From NCBI GenBank assembly GCA_020846655.1, contig JADLDL010000328.1, forward strand, positions 1-42,187: DNA of 42,187 bases, written 5' to 3'. Shown one piece after another: positions 6,550 to 15,600 of the stretch (position 1 is the first letter of the stretch; each line of letters opens with the position of its first letter). The notes beneath the pieces are model-generated. The model was not told where the DNA came from. It did no database searches and saw nothing but the letters and a program-made list of their open reading frames with translations. Position numbers and translations under genes: made by a program. Origin of the DNA: Saprospiraceae bacterium (lineage in GTDB: Bacteria > Bacteroidota > Bacteroidia > Chitinophagales > Saprospiraceae).

Positions 6550-9500
6550 ATGAAGATAGCCGTCTGTGTAGCTTTTTCCGCATTCATGCTCCTGTTTTCC
6601 TGCTCCGGCCAGGCACAGGAGTATATTGCCAACGTACAGCAATTCGGTATTAAAGAGGGTTTGTCGCATCGCGAAGTCAATGTCATTTTTCAGGATAGCC
6701 GGGGCTTTATCTGGCTCGGCACGCCCTTTGGGTTGAACCGTTTCGACGGTTCCGAATTCCGCTGGTGGACCAAAGAAAAGAACGGCCTGCCCGACAACGA
6801 TATCAGCGGCCTGATCGAAGATGCCGAGGGGGATTTGTGGATCAGCAGCGATGGCAACGACAATGGCTTGTTTACCGTCCGAACGCTTTGTTTCCTCAAT
6901 ATTTACAGCGGGAAACTGCGTTCGGTAGCGGAAAAATTCGGCGACCGGCTGCCGGCACCGTTGGGGGAAATCGGCAATTACTGGGTGGCAGATTCTGCAA
7001 AAACGATTTTTTTCGGCACGACGCGGCGCGCTAAAATGCTCGCCTGGCATCCCGACACCGGCTTCCGGGTATTCCCGTTGACCGGCTATCAGTCGTTTCG
7101 AATTGCCGGAATCAGTGCTGACAATACTATTTGGGGGGTGGCCGATAAACAGGTTTGGCTGGAATTGAGTAGGGAGGGGAAAATACGGCAAGCGTACCGC
7201 GACAGTTTTGAGCTGACACATAAAAAATATTTTCTCGACGGAACGCGGGTGATCTATGAAGCCAGTAAAGATGGACAGCCCCTGCGATTCAGGGCCGTGG
7301 GTCGGGAGCAGGGTTTCCGGCCCCTGGCATCCGGCGATTTTCAGATACCGGTCGACAGCCTCCACCGGATTTTAAGGGCCCTGCATTTCAATCCGTTCAG
7401 TCGCAACCTGTGGGTGTTCGGCAAAAAATTTTTGTCGATCGTGCATCCTGAAAAAGGCCCGCTGTTGAATTTTTTCGAGCAGCATCCCGAATTAAATCAG
7501 GATGCGAGTTTCGGTTTCAGAGCGCTTGCCAACGATGCCGCCGGACGGGTTTGGCTGGGCGGCGATTTCGGTGTGTATAAGATAAAAATCCGGGAAAGCC
7601 GCTTTAAGCGCTATTTGTACGGTGTCTCCGACTACCCGTCTCCGGCTACTGTTTCCAGCCGGGTTATTGCCAAAATTAGCTGCCGCAGTATTTTCCAGCG
7701 CGATAACTTCCTGTTTGTCAGTACGGAGCGCGACGGCGTACAAATATTCGATCTGCGTTCGCCGGGCCCGCCCAAGCCCGTCAAGACGGTACAGGTTATA
7801 CCCCCGCCTGATTTGAATAAATCGTACGCCCTGATAGAGGACAGGGAAAACAACTTGTGGATCGGCGAACACCGCTTGCACTGCTACGACCCGGCCTCCG
7901 GCCGTTTACGGGTGATCAAAAATGAACAGACCAAAGAAGACCTGACGGTCATCTGGGCCCTGTATGAAGACGGGAACCGAAACATATGGCTGGGGCGCGG
8001 CACCGGGTTGCAATTCCTGGACCGGGCGAAAGACGTGGTGGCGCCGTTTGAACAGTACAATGGTTTTGACGAATTGTCCCGGGCCCGGATCACATATATC
8101 GGCGAGGACCGGGAAGGCGTCGTCTGGGTTTGTGCCAACACGGGTTTGTACACCCTGGATATTAAAAAAGGCATCGCGGCCCGGTACTGGCCGGGCGGGT
8201 CATCCGGCTATTACCTGCCGCAGGATAAAATACAGCATATTTATCAGGATTCGGCAGGTATCTATTGGCTGGGGACGGCGGGCGGCGGCCTGGTCCGTTG
8301 GGACAAAGCCGGCGGCCGGTTTCGACAATTTACCCGGGTGGACGGCCTGCCGAATAACAATATTTACGCGGTGTACGAGGACAAGCGGCAACACCTCTGG
8401 ATGAGCAGCGATTACGGAATCATTCAATTCGACAAACTGACGTTTCAGTCGAAAACATATTTACCGCAGGATGGCACCACGCACATCGAATTCAACCGTT
8501 GCTCCCATTTTCAATCGACTGACGGCCGCATCTGGTTTGGTGGATTGAATGGCGTGACCGCTTTTCAACCCGACGATTTTTATGAAACGTCGGCAAACCG
8601 GTATGCTCCTTTGCAAATCACCGGATTTCAACAATTTGATGGCTCGACCGACCGGTTGGTAGACAAAACCGGAGAACTGCTGCAAACGCAGCGGATTGTG
8701 CTGCGTCCCGGCGACCGGTTTTTCCAGCTGGCGTTTGCTCTGCTTAGTTACGAGGATGTCGACCAAATCCGGTACGCCTACAAAATGGAGGGTGTTGATG
8801 CCGATTGGGTCTATCAGCGGGAGCGCTCCATCCGGATCAGCGGCTTGCCTTACGGCAAACATACCCTGAAAATACGTGGCCAGGCTGCCGATGGGCGTTG
8901 GTCCGAAAATGTGCTGGAGCTACAGGTGAGCGTGCTCAAACCCTTTTATTTTCAAACCTGGTTTTTGCTGCTGCTGGGCATTGCCCTGGCTGGCCTGGCC
9001 GTCGGATTTTACAAGTGGAGAACCTGGCAGTACAAGCAAAACCAAATCCGTTTGGAACAGGAAGTAGCCGTTCAAACAGCTACCATCCGCCGGCAGGCGG
9101 AAACGTTGCGCGCCCTGGATCAAACGAAGTCCCGGTTTTACGCCAATATCAGCCACGAATTCCGCACCCCGCTCACCATCATAAAAGGCTTGTCGGCTGA
9201 AATCAAGGAGGACGAACAGATCAAAACCCTCATCCACCGCAACGCCGACAACCTGCTGCGCCTTATTAATCAATTGCTCGACCTGTCCAAACTCGAAAAC
9301 GGATCATTGCAATTGGACCTCGAGCAAGACGATATCGTGCCCTACCTGCATTACCTCACCGAGTCCTTCTATTCGATGGCCGAGGAGAAAAAAATACGCC
9401 TGAGCTTTCATTCGGAAATACCGGAACTCGTCATGGATTTCGACGAGGAGAAAATGCAATATATCGTCTACAACCTGTTGACGAATGCCATCAAATTCAC

Positions 9501-10686
9501 CCCGCCGGGCAGCGGGGGAAAAGTCGACTTTCATACCCGGCTGATCCGCGACGCCGGGCAACCGGTGCTGCAATTGACTATTCAGGACAACGGCATCGGC
9601 ATGCCACCGGAGGAACTGCCGCACGTGTTCGACCGGTTCTATCAGGCGCCGCGACAAAAAACGTCCAAAGAACGGGCAAAAAATACCGTTTCCCCGGGTA
9701 TGCCGGGAGAAGGCACCGGCATCGGGCTCACCCTGTCAAAAGAATTAATCGAGCTCATGGGCGGCAATATCTCCGCCGTAAGTGAGCCGGGGCAGGGGAC
9801 GTGCTTCTCGATCCGGCTTCCGGTCACCAACAACGCGCCGTCGGTCCGGGGCAACCACACCGGTACAGCCGATATCCATGTCTCCACGGAGCCGGTGGAC
9901 GATTCGAACAAGCACGCCGTCCTCCAAACGTTCGAACCCGAACGCCCGCTACTGCTCATTATCGAAGACAACCGCGATGTGGTAGCCTATATGATACGCC
10001 TGCTTCAACACGACTACCGGATCGAAACGGCGCCCGACGGCCGGACGGGTATCGAAAAGGCTTTTGCACTGGTGCCCGATCTGATCATCAGCGACGTAAT
10101 GATGCCGGAAAAAGACGGCTATGAGGTGTGTGAAACCCTCAAAAACGACGAACGCAGCAGCCATATCCCGATCATACTGCTCACGGCAAAGGCAACCGAA
10201 TCCGACAAGATCGAGGGGCTTAAAACCGGCGCCGACGCCTACCTGATGAAACCCTTCAACAAGGAAGAACTCTTTGTGCGCCTGGAAAAATTGCAGGAAC
10301 TGCGCCGGAACCTGCAAAAACGATACGCGGGTGCTGTCTTTGCGGCGGTGAAAACCGAACCATCCCGGGAAGATGTATTTATCCAAAAAATCCGGGAAGT
10401 CATAGAAGCCAACATCGACGTCCCCGAACTCGGCATCACGCAACTCTGCGCGGCAGTACACCTGGGCCACACCCAGGTTTTTCGCAAAATGAAAGCCCTG
10501 ACGGGCGAAAATCCCACTGTTTTTATCCGCCATGTCCGGCTGCAAAAAGCCCTGACTCTACTCCGCGGCACCGACCGGAGCGTGTCGGAAATTGCTTACG
10601 ATGTGGGCTTCACCGACCCGAATTACTTTTCAAGGGTATTTAGTGAAATGTTCGGCATGGCGCCGAGCGCAGCGCGGAAGGGATAG
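6550..10686 (+). CDS. Hybrid two-component regulator (propeller sensor, kinase, receiver, AraC output)
   Basis: 1378-residue one-protein signalling system of the Bacteroidota HTCS type. Signal peptide about 1-23 (MKIAVCVAFSAFMLLFSCSGQAQ). Residues 25-740 are a periplasmic beta-propeller of repeated two-component-propeller blades (FIWLGTPFGLNRFDG, NIWLGRGTGLQFLD, IYWLGTAGGGLVRWD). About 745-800 is the Y_Y_Y domain (YAYKMEGVDADW). A single membrane helix lies near 803-823, followed by a short coiled coil. The HisKA H-box SHEFRTPL has H869. The HATPase domain shows NLLTNAIKF and DNGIGM. The receiver has acidic residues E1139/D1140, phospho-acceptor D1182 and the LMKPF lysine. An AraC helix-turn-helix pair occupies about 1272-1376. 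All catalytic residues are present. HTCS proteins usually control neighbouring polysaccharide-use or surface genes; no SusC/SusD pair is nearby, so the two genes downstream are the likely targets (inference). Confidence 0.95.
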   Translation: MKIAVCVAFSAFMLLFSCSGQAQEYIANVQQFGIKEGLSHREVNVIFQDSRGFIWLGTPFGLNRFDGSEFRWWTKEKNGLPDNDISGLIEDAEGDLWISSDGNDNGLFTVRTLCFLNIYSGKLRSVAEKFGDRLPAPLGEIGNYWVADSAKTIFFGTTRRAKMLAWHPDTGFRVFPLTGYQSFRIAGISADNTIWGVADKQVWLELSREGKIRQAYRDSFELTHKKYFLDGTRVIYEASKDGQPLRFRAVGREQGFRPLASGDFQIPVDSLHRILRALHFNPFSRNLWVFGKKFLSIVHPEKGPLLNFFEQHPELNQDASFGFRALANDAAGRVWLGGDFGVYKIKIRESRFKRYLYGVSDYPSPATVSSRVIAKISCRSIFQRDNFLFVSTERDGVQIFDLRSPGPPKPVKTVQVIPPPDLNKSYALIEDRENNLWIGEHRLHCYDPASGRLRVIKNEQTKEDLTVIWALYEDGNRNIWLGRGTGLQFLDRAKDVVAPFEQYNGFDELSRARITYIGEDREGVVWVCANTGLYTLDIKKGIAARYWPGGSSGYYLPQDKIQHIYQDSAGIYWLGTAGGGLVRWDKAGGRFRQFTRVDGLPNNNIYAVYEDKRQHLWMSSDYGIIQFDKLTFQSKTYLPQDGTTHIEFNRCSHFQSTDGRIWFGGLNGVTAFQPDDFYETSANRYAPLQITGFQQFDGSTDRLVDKTGELLQTQRIVLRPGDRFFQLAFALLSYEDVDQIRYAYKMEGVDADWVYQRERSIRISGLPYGKHTLKIRGQAADGRWSENVLELQVSVLKPFYFQTWFLLLLGIALAGLAVGFYKWRTWQYKQNQIRLEQEVAVQTATIRRQAETLRALDQTKSRFYANISHEFRTPLTIIKGLSAEIKEDEQIKTLIHRNADNLLRLINQLLDLSKLENGSLQLDLEQDDIVPYLHYLTESFYSMAEEKKIRLSFHSEIPELVMDFDEEKMQYIVYNLLTNAIKFTPPGSGGKVDFHTRLIRDAGQPVLQLTIQDNGIGMPPEELPHVFDRFYQAPRQKTSKERAKNTVSPGMPGEGTGIGLTLSKELIELMGGNISAVSEPGQGTCFSIRLPVTNNAPSVRGNHTGTADIHVSTEPVDDSNKHAVLQTFEPERPLLLIIEDNRDVVAYMIRLLQHDYRIETAPDGRTGIEKAFALVPDLIISDVMMPEKDGYEVCETLKNDERSSHIPIILLTAKATESDKIEGLKTGADAYLMKPFNKEELFVRLEKLQELRRNLQKRYAGAVFAAVKTEPSREDVFIQKIREVIEANIDVPELGITQLCAAVHLGHTQVFRKMKALTGENPTVFIRHVRLQKALTLLRGTDRSVSEIAYDVGFTDPNYFSRVFSEMFGMAPSAARKG

Positions 10687-11085
10687 TTCCTGCCCTCCTT
10701 TGAGGCCCGACTTTTGTCCTGCCGACAACGCGGGATCGGGACTTTGTATCCGCTAAAAAAAGGCCGTTTCAGCCAAAATGCAAGCTCAATCCAGCCTTTT
10801 GCAAGCTACGTCCAGATGCTGCGAGCCCGGAAACGGCATTTTTGTCCTGCCGGGAATAGCAAAAGATTAACCCGGCGCAAGCGTGAACATTCCCCGGCTA
10901 CGTCACCCACATCTTCATGTAGTTTCCCCTGTTTCCGCGACCCCATACTTTTGACCCATAAAAAAACGGTACCGGATTGTAAAAACAAGATTCCCGAAAC
11001 CGGAACGAAATATCGTTCAGGGCGGGGCGTATATGCACGCCCCTGTCCGGGGCGAACATTTTTCACCTGTTAAAACATTTTTCAA
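10687..11085 (+). promoter_or_regulatory. Intergenic region with repeats and a -7 box before the fibre-like gene
   Basis: 399 nt without a gene. A 13-base direct repeat TTTTGTCCTGCCG occurs at 10712-10724 and 10840-10852. An 8-bp inverted repeat (GCCGTTTC at 10763-10770, GAAACGGC at 10830-10837) encloses GCAAGCT twice and is followed by ATTTTTGT, so it may serve as a weak terminator for the regulator gene. TACTTTTG at 10946-10953 matches the TAnnTTTG -7 consensus and could drive the two-gene surface locus with a leader of about 125 nt. The direct repeats are plausible sites for the AraC domain of the upstream regulator, but that is inference. Confidence 0.45.
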
Positions 11086-12570
11086 ATGAAAAACAAAACT
11101 ATTTCCCGCTGTTGCACCCTGTTGTTCATATTGGCCGTCGCTTGTGGCAGCCTGCTTCAGGCCCAAAATTCCACCCTCAGCGTACAGGGCGTTTTGCGCA
11201 AATCCGACGGCGCCGCGGTGTCCGACGGCACATATTCCCTCACCTTCCGGCTTTGGGACGCCGCCACCAACGGCACGGCCGTACACACCGAAACTCAAAC
11301 CAATGTGCAGGTGACCGGCGGCATTTACAGCACCCTGCTCGGTACTGCAACGGCCATGACTGCTCCATTCGACAAGAGCTATTACCTCGGCGTCACGGTG
11401 GGATCCGGCCAGGAGCTGATCCCGCGCGCGCAGTTAAGTTCGGCGCCCTATACCCTGGCTATTCGCGGCCAGTCGAATGTGGTTCCTTCCAACGGAAGTG
11501 TGGGCGTGGGCACCTTACAACCGAAAAGCAAACTGGATGTGGAGGGCGGCCTGTCGGTGGGCGCCAACTACTCCGGTACGACGGCCGCACCGGCGAACGG
11601 CGCGATTATCGAAGGAAATGTGGGCATTGGTACGAGTGGGCCTCAAAGTAAATTAGACGTAGAGGGTAGCCTGGCGGTTGGCGCAACTTACTCCGGCACT
11701 ACAGCTGCCCCGGCCAATGGCGCGATCATTGAAGGAAATGTGGGCATTGGTACGAGCGCGCCGAAAAGCAAATTAGACGTGGAGGGCGGCCTGGCGGTAG
11801 GCGCTACCTACTCTGGCACGACGGCCGCACCAACGAACGGCGCGATCATCGAAGGACGGGTGGGGATTGGAGGGACGCCGGATCCCACTCAAAAATTACA
11901 TGTTTACAATACCGGGTATGGTATTGCGCACGAAAGCGATGGAGTCAAGCTTAGCACTTACATTCAGGTTGATCCTGGAGGTACAACTGCAGGTTATTTC
12001 GGCACGAGAAGCAATCACGATTTGAGATTTTACGTAAATGATAACAATGGTAGTTTGATAGTGCGAAAGAATGGCAATGTAGAGGTGCCCGGACTTCTGG
12101 CCAAAGGCGGCGGTTCTTTTAAAATAGATCATCCGCTTGATCCTGCCAACAAGTTCCTATACCACTCCTTTGTCGAATCTCCGGATATGATGAATGTATA
12201 CAACGGGAATATTATTACCGATAATTCAGGATTGGCCACAGTTGAATTGCCGGATTATTTTATGAAACTCAACCGCGATTTCCGCTATCAACTCACCGTT
12301 ATCGGCGCCTTTGCACAAGCTATAATTAAAGAAAAAGTTTCTAATAACCGATTTGTTATAGAAACCAGTGTGCCCAACATAGAAGTCAGCTGGCAAATAA
12401 CGGGTATCCGGCAAGATCCGTATGCAAATCAAAACCGAATTCCCAATTCAGTAGATAAAACACCGGAAGAAAAAGGTTATTATTTGCATCCAAAAGCATA
12501 CGGACTGAGTGAAAAGCAGGGTATCCAATACCAGTTAAAAGCGCCCAATGCCAAAACAGTGGAAAAGTGA
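11086..12570 (+). CDS. Fibre-like secreted protein with 40-residue tandem repeats
   Basis: 494 residues. Signal peptide about 1-26 (AVACGSLLQAQ). Residues 28-130 form a domain common at the front of Bacteroidota fibre-like proteins (LSVQGVLRKSDGAAVSDGTYSLTFRLWD ... SSAPYTLAIRG, quoted in two parts). Residues 137-256 are three 40-residue repeats with the core GNVGIGTS-P-SKLDVEG-LAVGA-YSGTTAAP, followed by a partial fourth. Such VGIGT/KLDV units are typical of phage-tail-fibre-like stalks. The C-terminal part ends in EVSWQITGIRQDPYANQNRI and KGYYLHP, a tail I associate with bacterial fibre-like proteins. There is no T9SS domain, so the export route beyond the periplasm is unclear. The gene from about 11880 on is visibly more AT-rich than the first half. 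It lies 59 nt before the LamG giant and is probably co-transcribed with it. Confidence 0.8.
   Translation: MKNKTISRCCTLLFILAVACGSLLQAQNSTLSVQGVLRKSDGAAVSDGTYSLTFRLWDAATNGTAVHTETQTNVQVTGGIYSTLLGTATAMTAPFDKSYYLGVTVGSGQELIPRAQLSSAPYTLAIRGQSNVVPSNGSVGVGTLQPKSKLDVEGGLSVGANYSGTTAAPANGAIIEGNVGIGTSGPQSKLDVEGSLAVGATYSGTTAAPANGAIIEGNVGIGTSAPKSKLDVEGGLAVGATYSGTTAAPTNGAIIEGRVGIGGTPDPTQKLHVYNTGYGIAHESDGVKLSTYIQVDPGGTTAGYFGTRSNHDLRFYVNDNNGSLIVRKNGNVEVPGLLAKGGGSFKIDHPLDPANKFLYHSFVESPDMMNVYNGNIITDNSGLATVELPDYFMKLNRDFRYQLTVIGAFAQAIIKEKVSNNRFVIETSVPNIEVSWQITGIRQDPYANQNRIPNSVDKTPEEKGYYLHPKAYGLSEKQGIQYQLKAPNAKTVEK
11494..11853 (+). repeat. Three 120-bp tandem repeats inside the fibre-like gene
   Basis: Units at 11494-11613, 11614-11733 and 11734-11853, each starting with a GGA codon and encoding 40 residues, plus a partial unit from 11854. 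Units 1 and 3 share silent-site variants (for example CCGAAAAGCAAA and ACGACGGCCGCACC) that unit 2 lacks, while units 2 and 3 share the start GGAAATGTGGGCATTGG. The mosaic pattern suggests recombination between units. Confidence 0.9.
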
Positions 12571-12629
12571 GCGGGCTGTGATTTAGGTACACCTTTTTCC
12601 GATTGCTTATTCTCTAAAATCTTTCTCAC

Positions 12630-15600
12630 ATGAAAAATATACATCTCCGGCTGCTGCTGGCCGCGGGGCTGGCCATGCTCATACCTGGCAGGTCGCCCGC
12701 CCAGTCGGCCAACTGTCTTAAAAGTACGGCTAATTTTAAAGGCAGCGCCAGCGTCAATTACGGCAACCTGACCAATGCCTTCAACAGTCAAAACCGCGCC
12801 AGCCTTTCTGTCGGCCAATTAGCCGTGGGCGACTATATCGGGCAGGACAACACCGGCGTATTCGGCTACTGGGGCCGCTACCTCATGCCGCCCCTGCCGC
12901 CCGACGTACACGCTACCGAGGGCGATCTGCCCGACCGGATCGTGGTGTCCTGGGCGCCCGACCCGCTCGGCGCCTCGCCTGAGGCCGGATACAAAATCTA
13001 CCGCAACGGCGCCTACCTGGCTGCGGTGGACAAAAACACCCTGAATTTCACCGATTTCAACATCCTCGCCGGCGAATTTTATACCTACCAGGTATCCGGC
13101 AGCAACCAGTACGGCGAAGGCTCCAAGGGCAGCGCATTAGGTTTTCTCAACCCCAACGGCGTGGTCACCGGGCAAGTACGTTCCACTACCGGCAACTCCG
13201 TACCCGGCGTGACCGTCGAACTCACACCCACACTCGGCACGGCCCTGGCCTTCAACGGCGACGACCACCTGTTTGCTGAATACGATGCCGGGCTGGTGTC
13301 GTCGAAATGGACCGTATCCTTTTGGGTAAAAATCGACAACGGCAACGACCGGAGCGGTATCCTCGATTTCGGCAAGGCGGTCAATAAAAACTGGTGGTTC
13401 CTGACTACGGCTGCCGGACAGAAAAAAGGCGTGGTCGTCGGGATTGCCGGCAACGAACTGAGTTACGAGTTTCCCGATAACGGCGCCGGCGACTGGCACT
13501 ACGTAGCGGCTACACACAACAGCGCCAGCCTGTTACTATACGTTGACGGCGAACTGGTGGCCACCAAAGTGGCGCCGTACGGCGCCGGCACTTCTCGGTT
13601 GTTCATGGGCAGCCTGAGCGACGATACGAAATTTTTCAACGGCAGCCTCGACGAGGTGCGTTTGTTCAACCGGCAGCTCTCGCAAACCGAATTGCAACAG
13701 TTTATGCACCAAACCGTGCCTTCCAACGCCCCCGGGCTGGTTGCCTACTGGAAACTTGACGAAGGTACCGGCGCTAAAAGTTTCTCCTTAGCCGGCAACC
13801 GCAACATCGGCTACCTCTGCGGCCCGCAATGGAGCGACGACCGCCCCGACGTGAAGAACGCGGGCATCACCGACGCCAGCGGTTTTTACCAGATCGACGG
13901 GGTGAATTACGGTAGCGGCAATACCTTCAGCGCCAGCGCGCGCAAGTCGTTTTATTTCAACCAGTCGCTGGAGTTCAACGGGGTGAATCAACAACACGTG
14001 GAATTGCCCGACTTCGATGTGTCGGATACGGCTACCATCACTTTATGGCTGAAAAGTTTTGATTTCAACAGCTACCAGCAAATCATACACAAAAATGCCT
14101 CCACCAATATTTTTGATTTGAATGTGAACCAGGGGCAGCTTGAACTGAGACTTGGGCAATCATCCACAAAACAATTCGGCGCCATGCCGCCGGGTTTTCA
14201 CCATTTGGCGATCACCATGATCCATGTGGGGAGCACGATAGCCGCACAAGTTTTTATGGATGGACAATCGCTTGGGACGCACAATTATTCTTACGGGAAC
14301 CACAACTGGAGTGGAAGCCCCTGGCGAGTGGGCGTTTTCGTCGACTTCAGCGGCGTTTTTAAAGATTATTTCAGCGGCCTGATCGACGAAATCGCCTTTT
14401 TCGACAAGGCCCTCACGCCGGCTGAAATTCAGACCTACTTCAACACCGGCACCGATGTGACCAGCCAACGCCTGCAGCACTACTTCAACTTCAATGAAGG
14501 CTCCGGCACGGCGGTCGCCGATTTGGGCACCGCGCTCGGCCCGGCCGGAACCATCCACGGCGCTACCTGGGCACCCACAGCCGCCCTGCCCCAAACGGCG
14601 CCCCACGAATTCTCGCCCGACGCCCGCCTGGTGACCCTCAACCCCAGCAACACCAGTACTGACGGCGTCGATTTCACCGACCAAAGCACCATACCCGTTT
14701 CGGGCTACGTGCGCTACGAGGGTACCGACTGTTTTGTCGACAGCATGGAAATCCTGGTGAATGGGGCAACACACAACCCGCCGCTATTCACCGATGCCGA
14801 TGGAAAATTTGTGTTGGATATGGAACCGGGCGCCTCGGCGACGCTTACGCCGAAATACCACGACCATGTGTTCTACCCTGCATTCTGGGAAGTCAAAAAC
14901 GTATCCACGCCGGTGGCGGGCATCCTGTTCCGCGACCAAACCAAACGCGCGCTGGAAGGGCAGATCGCCGGCGGCGATTGCCGGCAATCCATTATCCCGG
15001 CCGGCGCCAAGGTTAAAGTAAAAGTGGCTTCTGACGACGGTTGTTTCGAAAAAGTTCTCGAATTGAACCACCAGGATAACGCCGACGGCCGGTACAAATT
15101 CACGGGTTTGCCACCCATGAAAATGACCGTTTCGATCGTCGAACATTCCAATCCGTTCATTTACGGTTACTTCCAAGTGGCCGGCGGAACCTCGTTCGAT
15201 TTGACGGAGCTGAACGACACCATCGATTTTACCTATTATGCACTGCCGGAGATTGAAATTGCGCCGCTGCCGACCAATACATGCGGCAAGCAAATTCTGG
15301 AGCAATATTCCCGCTACGAGGTGGAAATTAAAGTAAAGGAAAGTTACGACGGCGGGGTTTGTTACGTGGACACGGCCATTTTATCGATCAGCAACGAATT
15401 TTCGGAAGGAAATCCGCAAGTCGATACGACCATGACCAACGGCACGTTCAGGCTAAAATTTATGGCGGGCTTGCCGAACATCGTTGACCCGTTCCTGAAA
15501 ACGCTGACCGTGACGGCCGACGTGAACGGACGCCTGGCTACCGAAACCGCGCAGGCCGTCATCACCGGCGAGCGGCCCCGCGTGGGTACCTTTACCACCA

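Noticed and set aside
11494-11853. Regularly spaced repeats as a CRISPR array
   Set aside because: The 120-bp units are coding and in frame with no spacer/repeat alternation. The same applies to the HYR-like repeats at 29578-32540.
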